The notes below the pieces were generated by a model that saw nothing but the letters and a program-made list of their open reading frames with translations, searched no databases and was not told where the DNA came from. The position numbers and the translations under genes are program-made. This document shows, one piece after another, positions 39,488-47,820 of a DNA stretch of 64,000 nt (the first letter of the stretch is position 1; every line of letters begins with the position of its first letter). Source of the stretch: Stutzerimonas azotifigens DSM 17556 (lineage in GTDB: Bacteria > Pseudomonadota > Gammaproteobacteria > Pseudomonadales > Pseudomonadaceae); NCBI RefSeq assembly GCF_000425625.1, contig NZ_KE384416.1, positions 1-64,000 on the forward strand, written 5' to 3'.

Positions 39488-39506
39488 GAGAATGATTTTC
39501 AATTGG
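39488..39506. promoter_or_regulatory. Fur box upstream of hasI
   Basis: GAGAATGATTTTCAATTGG matches 12 of 19 positions of the Fur consensus. It lies about 90 bases before the preferred hasI start. With the hasR box, it implies iron repression at both entry points of the locus. Confidence 0.65.
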
Positions 39507-40014
39507 GACAGGCATCCCGGATGAGCGGATCGCGATCGAGACCGCTGCCACGGGAGATGTGATGTGCGGCTTTCTCCCTCATCCGGCCCTGCAGGCCATC
39601 TTCTCCCGCAGGGAGAAGGGAAAAGCCCGCCCCGGCACTGCCTGTGGCCGCACACACAGCAGTAGGAGCAGGCTCTGCCTGCGACCAGCCCTCGGAGGAG
39701 ATCGCTATCGAGACGGCTTCTGCGAGCAGAACGCGTGTTGGGCTTCGCTTCGCTCAACCCAGCCTACGAAGGGGGGAGCAACTGCCTTGACCGCAGAACG
39801 TTCCCGATCGCCGTTCGCAGCCAGGATCGCTTGGCCCCCGTCGCCGCGAGGGCGCGCGATCTACAAGGATGTGGTGAATGCCGCAAGCCCGTCGGGAACG
39901 GGCGCGGCCTCCCACTGGATTCGGCTGGCACCGCGTGCTTTCGTGGAAGGCCCGCCCTCGGGCGATGCTCTTGTGTGAGCGGTCTCGACCGCGAACATGG
40001 CAAAGAGCGGCCGC
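39507..40014. repeat. dispersed and composite repeats between has and cox loci
   Basis: No gene is supported. Modules in order: CCCTCATCCGGCCCTGCAGG...GGGAGAAGGG (about 39576-39620), GTAGGAGCAGGCTCTGCCTG (39662-39681), GTTGGGCTTCGCTTCGCTCA (about 39737-39756), then the composite module about 39774-39998 (GTCGCCGCGAGGGCGCGC, CGCAAGCCCGTCGGGAACGG, a CCCGCCCTCGGGCGATGC unit, GAGCGGTCTCGACCGCGAAC). The composite is the same as at 10990-11215 in the other orientation. Confidence 0.65.
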
Positions 40015-40650
40015 TCAACCCTCGCCCCGCACCAGCACCGGCAGCTGCTCGGCCAGCTTCTGGCTCCTCAGCGGCGCGCGGATGAAGCCGCGCTGGCGGC
40101 CGTCCGGGCCGATGACCACCAGGTTGCCGCTGTGGTCTACGGTGTAGTTTTCCTTCGAGGTGTCGGCGGGGATGAAGGGAATGCCCACCGAGTTGGCCAG
40201 CGTCTGGATGGTCGCCAGCTCGCCGGTCAGGCCCTGGAAGCCGGCGCCGAAGAAGTCCAGGTAGCGCTTGAGCTGCTCGGGGGTGTCGCGGTCGGGGTCG
40301 ACCGAGACGAGGATCGGCTGCAGGCGGTCGCGCACGTCCTCGGGCAGTTGGCCGCGCAGCTGGCGCAGCTCGGCGAGGGTCGCGGGGCACACGTCCGGGC
40401 AGAAGGTGTAGCCGAAGAACAGCAGGCTCCAGCGCCCTTCCAGCTGGTCGAGCCGCACAGGCTGGCCCTCCTGGTCGGTCAGCGTCAGCTCCGGCACCTG
40501 GCGCGACTGCGGCAGCAGCACGATGCCGGCGTCGAGCATGGCCACCGGGTCCGGCCCGCGGCCGGTGCCGAGCACCTTGTAGACCGTCAAGCCCACCACC
40601 AGGGCCACCAGGCCCACCAGCACCAGTACGGTTTTCTGCACCTTGGTCAT
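40015..40650 (-). CDS. SCO1/SenC copper chaperone
   Basis: A 211-residue membrane-anchored thioredoxin-fold protein delivering copper to the CuA site of cytochrome oxidase. It has an N-terminal helix (VQKTVLVLVGLVALVVGLTV), the CxxxC motif in FCPDVCP (around residue 82) and the third ligand His in YTVDHSGN (around 170). MTKVQKT at 40650 is the preferred start. It is the last gene of the cox assembly group. Confidence 0.94.
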   Translation of the reverse strand: MTKVQKTVLVLVGLVALVVGLTVYKVLGTGRGPDPVAMLDAGIVLLPQSRQVPELTLTDQEGQPVRLDQLEGRWSLLFFGYTFCPDVCPATLAELRQLRGQLPEDVRDRLQPILVSVDPDRDTPEQLKRYLDFFGAGFQGLTGELATIQTLANSVGIPFIPADTSKENYTVDHSGNLVVIGPDGRQRGFIRAPLRSQKLAEQLPVLVRGEG

Positions 40651-40669
40651 CGCATCCTCATGCCGCCGC

Positions 40670-41569
40670 TCAGGGATTGAGCGGCAGATAGTGATCGACC
40701 AGCAGCGCGATGAACAGCAGGAACAGGTACCAGATGCTGTATTTGAAGGTGCTGATCGCCGCATGCGGGCGGCTGTCGCGGTACAGCGCCAGCGCCCAGT
40801 ACAGGAAGCGCGCGCCCAGCACGCCGGCGGCGGCGAGGTAGAGCACCCCGCTCATGTGGATGGCGAAGGGCATGAAGCTCACCGCCAGCAGCATCACCGT
40901 GTAGAGCACGATGTGCACCTTGGTGTAGTGCTCGCCGTGGGTGACCGGCAGCATGGGGATGTCGGCCTTGGCGTACTCGGCCTTGCGGTGGATGGCCAGG
41001 GCCCAGAAGTGCGGCGGCGTCCAGGCGAAGATGATCAGCACCAGCAGCAGCGGCTCGGCGGTCACCTGGCCGGTCACCGCGACCCAGCCGAGCAGCGGCG
41101 GGGCAGCACCGGCGAGGCCGCCGATGACGATGTTCTGCGGCGTGGCGCGTTTGAGGAAGCCGGTGTAGATCACCGCGTAACCGACCAGCGAGGCCAGCGT
41201 CAGCCAGGCCGCCAGGGCATTGGTGAAGGCCAGCATCAGCGCCATCCCGGCGAGGCCGAGCACCAGCGCGAACAGCAGCGCCGCCGCCGGCGCCACCCGG
41301 CCTTCGGCCAGCGGGCGCTTGTGGGTGCGCGCCATGATGGCGTCGATGCGCCGGTCGACCACGTGGTTGACCGCCGCCGCCGCCCCGGCGCAGAGGGCGA
41401 TGCCGAGGTTGCCGAACAGCAGCACCGTCCAGGGCACGCCGGCCCGGGTGGCGAGGAACATGCCGACCAGCGAGGTGATGAGCATCAGCACCACCACCCG
41501 CGGCTTGGTCAGTTCGAGGTAGTCGCGCCAGCCGGCCTGGGTCGTCTGTTCGCGCAGTGCGGTCGCCAT
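40670..41569 (-). CDS. ctaB: protoheme IX farnesyltransferase (heme O synthase)
   Basis: A 299-residue UbiA-family membrane enzyme converting heme B to heme O. It has about eight or nine helices; the catalytic Asp motif is NHVVDRRIDAIMARTHKRPL near residue 65, with the conserved TKPRVVVLMLITSLVGM near 22. It lies 19 bases after ctaA and before the SCO gene, supplying heme for the aa3 oxidase. Confidence 0.96.
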   Translation of the reverse strand: MATALREQTTQAGWRDYLELTKPRVVVLMLITSLVGMFLATRAGVPWTVLLFGNLGIALCAGAAAAVNHVVDRRIDAIMARTHKRPLAEGRVAPAAALLFALVLGLAGMALMLAFTNALAAWLTLASLVGYAVIYTGFLKRATPQNIVIGGLAGAAPPLLGWVAVTGQVTAEPLLLVLIIFAWTPPHFWALAIHRKAEYAKADIPMLPVTHGEHYTKVHIVLYTVMLLAVSFMPFAIHMSGVLYLAAAGVLGARFLYWALALYRDSRPHAAISTFKYSIWYLFLLFIALLVDHYLPLNP

Positions 41570-41588
41570 GGCTGTCCCCTTCTTGCGG

Positions 41589-42659
41589 TTATTCGGTGGC
41601 CGCGGTCAACGGCCCGTCGCCGGCGTGTGGCCGGGCGGCGGGACGGTCGAGCGAAGCGGCCGCCACTGGGTCTGTGACCGCGCGCAGGCGGTAATTGATC
41701 AGTACCAGCACCAGCAGCAGGCAGGCGCCGCCGCCGTTGTGCGCCACCGCCACGGCCAGCGGCAGGTGCAGCAGCACGTTGGCCATGCCGAGGCCGATCT
41801 GCAGCGCCAGCGCGCCGACCAGCAGTGCGGCCAGCCGCGGCAGCCCCTGGCGCCACAACTGCCAGGCCAGCAGCAGCGTCACCGCCGCCACCGTCAGCGC
41901 GCCGAGCCGGTGGGTCAGGTGGATGGCCGTGCGCGCCTCGCTGTAGAGCAGCCCGCCGAGGTAGTTCGGGCCGATGTGCTGGGTCAGGTGGAAGCCGTTG
42001 GCGAAATCCATCTCCGGCCACCACTGGCCGTGGCAGGTGGGCAGGTCCGGGCAGGCGACGGCCGCGTAGTTGCTGCTCACCCAGCCGCCGAGCGCGACCT
42101 GCAGCACCACTACGCAAAGCCCCGCGGCGGCCAGCAGGCGCACCCCGATCGGCACCGCGGGCAGCGCCTGGAAGCGTCCGGACAGGCGCAGGCAGAGCAG
42201 AAACAGCAGGCTCAGGGTGGCGAAGCCGCCGAGCAGGTGGGCGGTCACCACCTGCGGCCAGAGCTGCAGGGTCACCGTCCACATGCCGAACAGCGCCTGG
42301 GCGATCACCACGCCGAGCAGCAGCAGCGGCAGTTTCACCGGCCGTCCGGCCTCGTCGCGGCGGCGCACGGCCTGCACCGCCAGCCCGAGGATCGCCAGGC
42401 CGAGCGCGCCGGCGAAGTAGCGATGGACCATCTCGTTCCAGCCCTTGTGCACCTCCAGCGGCGCCTGCGGAAAGCGCTCGGCCGCCAGCGCCTGCTTGTG
42501 CTCGCTCATCGGCACGCCGAGAAAGCCGTAGCAGCCCGGCCAGTCCGGGCAACCGAGACCGGCGTGGGTCAGCCGTGTGTAGGCGCCGAGCAGCACCACC
42601 ACCACCGCCAGCGCAGTGGCCAGCAGGGCGAGTCGGTAGCCGGGTTTCGATATCGTCAT
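41589..42659 (-). CDS. ctaA: heme A synthase (CtaA/COX15)
   Basis: A 356-residue membrane enzyme oxidising heme O to heme A. It has about eight helices, the family segment GAYTRLTHAGLGCPDWPGCY (near residue 25), whose two Cys may form a disulfide, and conserved heme-ligand His such as in EVHKGWNEMVHRYFAG. It is followed by ctaB. Confidence 0.95.
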   Translation of the reverse strand: MTISKPGYRLALLATALAVVVVLLGAYTRLTHAGLGCPDWPGCYGFLGVPMSEHKQALAAERFPQAPLEVHKGWNEMVHRYFAGALGLAILGLAVQAVRRRDEAGRPVKLPLLLLGVVIAQALFGMWTVTLQLWPQVVTAHLLGGFATLSLLFLLCLRLSGRFQALPAVPIGVRLLAAAGLCVVVLQVALGGWVSSNYAAVACPDLPTCHGQWWPEMDFANGFHLTQHIGPNYLGGLLYSEARTAIHLTHRLGALTVAAVTLLLAWQLWRQGLPRLAALLVGALALQIGLGMANVLLHLPLAVAVAHNGGGACLLLVLVLINYRLRAVTDPVAAASLDRPAARPHAGDGPLTAATE

Positions 42660-42680
42660 GACCGTCCTCGTTTCACTTCG

Positions 42681-42850
42681 CGCTGGAAGGCTGGAAGGCT
42701 GGAAGGCTGGAAGGCTGAACGAGCGTCTGGTCTGGCTGCGCTTTCACTACTCTCGAATTCCGCTCGCAAGCCTTGCCCCTCGCCTTCATTCGCCCCACTG
42801 CCCCGTCCAGCCGTCCAGCCGTCCAGCCGTCCAGCCTCCAGCCTCCAGCG
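42681..42850. repeat. element bounded by inverted minisatellites (1)
   Basis: Four perfect GCTGGAAG octamers (42682-42713) open the element. Four CCGTCCAG octamers (42803-42834) and two CCTCCAG heptamers (42835-42848), of the opposite orientation type, close it. The outer ends read CGCTGG and CCAGCG. It fills the gap between ctaA and the next gene upstream, and is non-coding. Confidence 0.8.
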
Positions 42851-42854
42851 CTAT

Positions 42855-43433
42855 TCACCCAATTCTCGATATCTTCAACAGATGCCTCAGATCCTCCAGG
42901 ATCGCCTTGCCCTGCACCCCGCTGCCGTAGCGCAGCACCAGGTTGCCGTGGGGGTCGACGATCCACAGCTGTGGCGCCGTCGGCAGCGACGGGTTGGCTT
43001 CGTAGTGCAGGCGGTCGAGCCGATAACGGGCCAGTTGCGGGTATTCGCGGGTCAGCTGTGCCTCGAAGTCGGCCGGCAGCGCGGTGGCGCTGGCCAGCGC
43101 GTGGCCGGCGCGGTCCGCCTCGCGGCCGAGGCCGATGTTGATCTGCCGCGCCAGGTAGACCAGCTCGCGGCAGTCCGCCGCGCAATCGCCGGGGGCGGTC
43201 ACCAGCAGCTCCCAGCCCTGCCGGTCGCGCTCCGGCACGCCGAGTTCGGCGCGGCCGTACTGCCCGCCGACCAGCACGCCGTGGTAGCTGCGGTTCTCCG
43301 GAATCCAGAAGCCGAAGCGGTACATGGCGGTGGCCAGCAGCATCGGGCCGACCACCACGGCAATCAGGCCGATCAGTTGCAGGCGCCCGCGGTGGCGCTC
43401 AGGCGGAGCGATGGTCGGGCTCATGGCGCTCAT
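42855..43433 (-). CDS. membrane-anchored SCO-like protein with CxxxC
   Basis: A 192-residue protein with one N-terminal helix (LQLIGLIAVVVGPMLLATAM) and a periplasmic domain carrying APGDCAADCRELVYLARQIN (near residue 90). This is a CxxxC copper-type motif placed as in SCO proteins, with LWIVDPHGNLVLRYGSG near the end. The start at 43433 has AGGAG upstream; it overlaps the SURF1 gene. The cox-cluster position supports a role in oxidase assembly or copper/thiol chemistry; the exact function is unknown. Confidence 0.82.
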   Translation of the reverse strand: MSAMSPTIAPPERHRGRLQLIGLIAVVVGPMLLATAMYRFGFWIPENRSYHGVLVGGQYGRAELGVPERDRQGWELLVTAPGDCAADCRELVYLARQINIGLGREADRAGHALASATALPADFEAQLTREYPQLARYRLDRLHYEANPSLPTAPQLWIVDPHGNLVLRYGSGVQGKAILEDLRHLLKISRIG

Positions 43434-44136
43434 GGTCGATCTCCTTCGCACGGTGGATGCCCAGATAGACGAACAGCCCCAGCAGCGCGGCCGCCAGGGC
43501 GAACCACTGCACCGCGTAGCCCAAGTGCTTTTCCGGGGTCATGGTGGTGACCGGCCAGTCGACCCGGTAGGCCGCCGGCCCGGGGGCCAGGCGCAGCTCG
43601 AAGGGCACGCCGTCGCGGCCGAGCAGCTGCCAGATTTCCTTCACGTCGACGTAGCTGGTCAGCTTCGGCCAGCCGTCGACCATGCGCCGGGCCAGCAGGA
43701 AGGGTTGCTGCGAGGGCGCGTAGACCCAGGCGGCGAGCTTCAGGGCGCCGTCCGGGGTGTCGAAACGCGGCGGAATGCGCCGGTCCGGCCAGGGGATCCA
43801 GCCGCGATTGACCAGCACCCAGCGGCCGCTGGGGTCGTCGTGGAAGGGCTGCAACAGCTCCACGCCCACCTGGCCGTCGCGCGTGCGGCTGTCGAGCAGG
43901 AAGCTGTGCTCGGCATCGAAGCGGCCCTGCAGGTGCACGCGGCTGTAGGCCGGGTCCTCGGCGTGGTCGAGCGCCTGCGGGGCCAGCGCCTCGGCCTGCT
44001 GGCGCGCCTCCTGCCTGGCCAGCAGCGCCCGCTTCTGCTCGCCGCGGTCGAGCTGCCAGAAGCCCAGCCACAGCAGCCCCGGCACCAGCAGCAGGACCAG
44101 CAAGGTGGGCAGCAGGCCTGGCCGGAATCCGCTCAT
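43399..44136 (-). CDS. SURF1-family cytochrome oxidase assembly protein
   Basis: A 245-residue protein with one helix at each end (LLPTLLVLLLVPGLLWLGFW; WFALAAALLGLFVYLGI) and a periplasmic domain between. SURF1 hallmarks are the GFWQLDRGEQK motif near residue 25, WVLVNRGWIPW near 103 and the final TMTPEKHLGYAVQWFALA. It helps insert heme A into subunit I. It overlaps the following CxxxC gene. Confidence 0.93.
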   Translation of the reverse strand: MSGFRPGLLPTLLVLLLVPGLLWLGFWQLDRGEQKRALLARQEARQQAEALAPQALDHAEDPAYSRVHLQGRFDAEHSFLLDSRTRDGQVGVELLQPFHDDPSGRWVLVNRGWIPWPDRRIPPRFDTPDGALKLAAWVYAPSQQPFLLARRMVDGWPKLTSYVDVKEIWQLLGRDGVPFELRLAPGPAAYRVDWPVTTMTPEKHLGYAVQWFALAAALLGLFVYLGIHRAKEIDHERHEPDHRSA

Positions 44137-44204
44137 GGCCGCCCCCGTGGGCCGTGGGTCTGCGGTCTATACTCCAATCCTTTCCCCCAATGCGGAATCG
44201 CTCG

Positions 44205-44408
44205 ATGCTCAAGGCGATCATCGTCGTGTTGTTAGTGGCCGTTCTGGCCAGCTTGTTCAGTGGCCTGTTCTTTCTGGTGAAGGACGAGAGCCGCCGCTCG
44301 CGCGTGGTCACCGCCCTGTTCATCCGCGTCACGCTCACGGCGGTCATCGTCATCCTCATCGGCTGGGGCTTCTACAGCGGCGAGCTCAAGCCGTCCTTCG
44401 GCTTCTGA
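44205..44408 (+). CDS. twin-transmembrane protein (DUF2909)
   Basis: A 67-residue protein with two membrane helices (KAIIVVLLVAVLASLFSGLF and VTALFIRVTLTAVIVILIGW) joined by a short charged loop (KDESRRSR). It is the only plus-strand gene in the cox block, opposite SURF1 and coxC. Pseudomonas cox clusters carry a similar gene here. The start MLKAIIVV is preferred over an in-frame upstream ATG. The function is unknown. Confidence 0.82.
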   Translation: MLKAIIVVLLVAVLASLFSGLFFLVKDESRRSRVVTALFIRVTLTAVIVILIGWGFYSGELKPSFGF

Positions 44409-44417
44409 GCGCGCCCG

Positions 44418-45305
44418 CTAGAGCACGTAGACGAAGACGAACAGGCCGACCCAGACCACGTCGACGAAGTGCCAGTACCAGCTCGCTGCCTCGAAGCCGA
44501 AGTGGTGCTCCGAGTCGAAGTGGCCGCGCAGGATGCGGACCAGCATCACCGTCAGCATGATCACGCCGATGGTCACGTGGGCCCCGTGAAACCCGGTGAG
44601 CAGGAAGAAGGTGGCACCGTAGATGCCCGAGCCCAGGGTCAGCCCCAGCTCGGTGTAGGCATGGATGTATTCCTCGGCCTGCAGGATCAGGAAGGCCGCG
44701 CCGAGGACCAGGGTCAACCCCAGGCCGAGCTTGACCTGCTTGCGCTGGTTCTTCTTCAACCCGTGGTGCGCCCAGGTCAGGGTGAAGCTGGAGGTCACCA
44801 GCAGGATGGTGTTGATCAGCGGCAGGCCCCAGGCGCCGACCACGTCCTTGGGCGCCGGGTAGAGTTTGGGATCGGGGTTGTTCAGCAGCGGCCAGCTGTA
44901 CTGGAAATCCGGCCAGAGCATGGCGCTGACGCCCTTGTCGCCCTCGCCGCCGAGCCAGGGCCCGACGAAGAAGCGGACGTAGAACAGGGTGAAGAACAGC
45001 GCCGAGAAGAACGCCACCTCGGAGAAGATGAACCAGCCCATGCCCCAGCGAAACGAGCGGTCCATCTGCGGGCTGTAGAGGCCGGCACGGCTCTCCTTCA
45101 CCACCGAGCCGAACCAGCCGAACATCATGTAGGCGATCAGCAGCGCACCGACGAAGAAGATCCACGGGCCGTTCGATCCGTCGCGCCCGGCCTTGAGGTC
45201 GTTGAACCAGTCGCCCAGGCCATAGACCGTGATCAGCAGCGCGACCGTGGCGACGATCGGCCACTTGCTCTGCTCGGGGACGTAGTACTGCTGATGCGTT
45301 GACAT
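44418..45305 (-). CDS. coxC: cytochrome c oxidase subunit III
   Basis: A 295-residue seven-helix subunit of the aa3-type oxidase. It has the Glu-containing helix GMGWFIFSEVAFFSALFFTL near residue 90 and the conserved C-terminal HFGFEAASWYWHFVDVVWVG. Length is normal. It sits downstream of ctaG in the order coxB-coxA-ctaG-coxC. Confidence 0.97.
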   Translation of the reverse strand: MSTHQQYYVPEQSKWPIVATVALLITVYGLGDWFNDLKAGRDGSNGPWIFFVGALLIAYMMFGWFGSVVKESRAGLYSPQMDRSFRWGMGWFIFSEVAFFSALFFTLFYVRFFVGPWLGGEGDKGVSAMLWPDFQYSWPLLNNPDPKLYPAPKDVVGAWGLPLINTILLVTSSFTLTWAHHGLKKNQRKQVKLGLGLTLVLGAAFLILQAEEYIHAYTELGLTLGSGIYGATFFLLTGFHGAHVTIGVIMLTVMLVRILRGHFDSEHHFGFEAASWYWHFVDVVWVGLFVFVYVL

Positions 45306-45315
45306 GGGTTACTCC

Positions 45316-45864
45316 TTAGCCGCCGTTGCGGGCAACGGGGGGCTGGCGGGACGTGATGTCGAACAGCGTGTAGGCGAGCGTCAGGTGGTGCACGTCGGCC
45401 GGCAGGTCGCGGTCGACGATGAAGCGGACCGGCATCTCGATGCGCTCGCCCGGCTGCAGCACCTGCTGGGTGAAGCAGAAGCACTCGGTCTTGTGGAAGT
45501 AGGCGGCGGCCTTGGCCGGCGAGACGCTGGGGATGGCCTGCGCGGTCATCGGCCTGTCGCTCGGGTTGTAGGCGACGAAGCGCATCTCGGTGGCGGCGCC
45601 CGGGTTCACTTCCACCTGGTCGGCCACCGGGCGGAACTCCCAGACCATGCCGGCGGCGTTGGTGGCGAGGAACTGCACCCGCACCGCACGGCGGTCGTCC
45701 ACCGTCTGCGTGCCCTGGTAGGCGCCGGCGGTCTTGCCGTTAATGCCGAAGGCCTTGCACATGACGTCGTAGATCGGCACCAGGGCGAAGCCGAAGGCGA
45801 ACATCGCCAGCACCACCAGCACCAGGCGCAGCACCAGCTTGCGCAGGGGGAGTTCAGCGTTCAT
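45316..45864 (-). CDS. ctaG: cytochrome c oxidase assembly protein CtaG/Cox11
   Basis: A 182-residue copper chaperone for the CuB site of subunit I. It has one N-terminal helix (LVLRLVLVVLAMFAFGFALV), the PIYDVMCKAFG segment, and the copper-binding CxC in KTECFCFTQQVLQPGE (near residue 125). AAGGAGGG lies upstream of the ATG at 45864. It ends 10 bases before coxC. Confidence 0.95.
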   Translation of the reverse strand: MNAELPLRKLVLRLVLVVLAMFAFGFALVPIYDVMCKAFGINGKTAGAYQGTQTVDDRRAVRVQFLATNAAGMVWEFRPVADQVEVNPGAATEMRFVAYNPSDRPMTAQAIPSVSPAKAAAYFHKTECFCFTQQVLQPGERIEMPVRFIVDRDLPADVHHLTLAYTLFDITSRQPPVARNGG

Positions 45865-45890
45865 GGCACAGGCCCTCCTTGAGGAAAAAG

Positions 45891-46169
45891 CGCTGGAGGC
45901 TGGAGGCTGGACGAAAAAGCTCGCGGTCGAGACCGCTCCCACCATCCGCCCCCGTGGGAGCGGTCTTGACCGCGATCGGCCCCTGCAGGGCGGGTTTGGT
46001 GTTCCGGTGGGCTGAAGCGGGGCGCCGCCCGGTCCATCCTCCAATCGGGCCATGCACCCGTAGGGTGGGCTTTAGCCCACCATGCTCGCCTCCCGCCACC
46101 GCCCGGGCCGATCTGGTGCACGCCGTCGAGGCCACCCTTCGTCCGGCCTCCAGCCTCCCGCCTCCAGCG
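45891..46169. repeat. element bounded by inverted minisatellites (2)
   Basis: Three GCTGGAG/GCTGGAC heptamers (45892-45912) open the element and CCTCCAG-type heptamers (about 46147-46167) close it, with outer ends CGCTGG and CCAGCG as in the element at 42681. Inside are the two orientations of GTGGGAGCGGTCTTGACCGC (about 45925-45978) and a GTAGGGTGGGCTTTAGCCCA hairpin (about 46060-46080). It fills the gap between ctaG and coxA. Confidence 0.75.
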
Positions 46170-46173
46170 GCTT

Positions 46174-47808
46174 TCACGGCGTGAGCTCCCCGCCGGTCCC
46201 CTTGCGGTGCTCATGCACGTCGCTCATGTCCGGCGGCGTCTGGAAGGTGTGGTAGGGCGCCGGCGAGGGCACGGTCCATTCCAGCCCCTCGGCACCGTCC
46301 CAGGGCTTGGCCGGCGCCGGTTCGCCGCCACGGATGCACTTGATGACGATGAACAGGAACAGCAGCTGGGTGGTGCCGAACATGAAGGCGCCGATCGACG
46401 AGACCATGTTGAAGTCGGCGAACTGCAGGTTGTAGTCGGGAATCCGCCGCGGCATGCCGGCCAGGCCGACGAAGTGCATCGGGAAGAACGCCAGGTTCAT
46501 GCCGATGAAGCTCATCCAGAAGTGCAGCCTGGCCAGGGTCTCGTCGTACATGTGGCCGGTCCACTTCGGCAGCCAGTAGTAGGCCGAGGCGAAGATGCCG
46601 AAGATCGCCCCCGGCACCAGCACGTAGTGGAAGTGCGCCACCACGAAGTAGGTGTCGTGGTACTGGAAGTCCGCCGGGGCGATGGCCAGCATCAGCCCGG
46701 AGAAGCCGCCGATGGTGAAGAGAATGACGAAGGCCACGGCGAACAGCATCGGCGCCTCGAAGGTCAGCGAGCCGCGCCACATGGTCGAGACCCAGTTGAA
46801 CACCTTCACCCCCGTCGGCACGGCGATGAGCATGGTGGCGTACATGAAGAACAGCTCGCCCACCAGCGGGATGCCGACGGTGAACATGTGGTGCGACCAG
46901 ACGATGAACGAGAGGAAGGCGATCGCCGCAGTGGCGTAGACCATCGAGGTGTAGCCGAACAGCGGCTTGCGCGCGAAGGCCGGGATGATCGAGCTGACCG
47001 CGCCGAACGCGGGCAGGATCATGATGTACACCTCGGGATGGCCGAAGAACCAGAACACGTGCTGGAAAAGCACCGGGTCGCCGCCGCCGGCGGCGCTGAA
47101 GAAGCTGGTGCCGAAGTGGATGTCCATCAGCATCATGGTCACCACGCCGGCCAGCACCGGCATCACCGCGATCAGCAGGAAGGCGGTGATCAGCCAGGTC
47201 CAGACGAACAGCGGCATCTTCATCAGCGTCATGCCGGGCGCGCGCAGGTTGAGGATGGTGGCGATGACGTTGATCGCGCCCATGATCGAGCTGATGCCCA
47301 TCAGGTGGATGGCGAAGATGAAGAAGGTCACCGACTCCGGCGCGTAGGTGGTCGACAGCGGCGCGTAGAAGGTCCAGCCGAAGTTCGGCCCGCCGCCGTC
47401 CATGAACAGCGTCGAGACCAGCAGGGTGAAGGCCGCCGGCAGCAGCCAGAAGCTGAAATTGTTCATCCGCGGCAGGGCCATGTCCGGCGCGCCGATCATC
47501 AGCGGGATCATCCAGTTGGCCAGGCCGACGAAGGCCGGCATCACCGCGCCGAACACCATGATCAGCCCGTGCATGGTGGTCATCTGGTTGAAGAACTCCG
47601 GCTGCACGATCTGCAGGCCCGGCTGGAACAGCTCGGCGCGGATCACCATGGCCATGGAGCCGCCGAGCAGGAAGGCGGTGAAGCTGAACCACAGGTACAT
47701 CGAGCCGATGTCCTTGTGATTGGTGGTCAGCAGCCAGCGCGAGATGCCCTTCGGCGGGTAGTGGTGGGCGTGTTCGACATGCCCATGGTCATCAATCACT
47801 GCACTCAT
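46174..47808 (-). CDS. coxA: cytochrome c oxidase subunit I
   Basis: A 544-residue catalytic subunit with 12 helices. The heme a ligand is in QMTTMHGLIMVFGAV (near 88), CuB ligands in FFGHPEVYIMILP (HPEVY cross-linked His-Tyr, near 263) and WSHHMFTVG (near 313), and the heme a/a3 ligands in HDTYFVVAHFHYVLV (near 390). All key residues are present, and HPEVY marks a type A proton pathway. It follows coxB by 12 bases. Confidence 0.98.
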   Translation of the reverse strand: MSAVIDDHGHVEHAHHYPPKGISRWLLTTNHKDIGSMYLWFSFTAFLLGGSMAMVIRAELFQPGLQIVQPEFFNQMTTMHGLIMVFGAVMPAFVGLANWMIPLMIGAPDMALPRMNNFSFWLLPAAFTLLVSTLFMDGGGPNFGWTFYAPLSTTYAPESVTFFIFAIHLMGISSIMGAINVIATILNLRAPGMTLMKMPLFVWTWLITAFLLIAVMPVLAGVVTMMLMDIHFGTSFFSAAGGGDPVLFQHVFWFFGHPEVYIMILPAFGAVSSIIPAFARKPLFGYTSMVYATAAIAFLSFIVWSHHMFTVGIPLVGELFFMYATMLIAVPTGVKVFNWVSTMWRGSLTFEAPMLFAVAFVILFTIGGFSGLMLAIAPADFQYHDTYFVVAHFHYVLVPGAIFGIFASAYYWLPKWTGHMYDETLARLHFWMSFIGMNLAFFPMHFVGLAGMPRRIPDYNLQFADFNMVSSIGAFMFGTTQLLFLFIVIKCIRGGEPAPAKPWDGAEGLEWTVPSPAPYHTFQTPPDMSDVHEHRKGTGGELTP

Positions 47809-47820
47809 CGCGCCTTCCTC

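Noticed and set aside
42682-42848. Possible CRISPR or phage attachment repeats
   Set aside because: Direct octamers/heptamers with no spacers and no integrase nearby; treated as minisatellites bounding an element.
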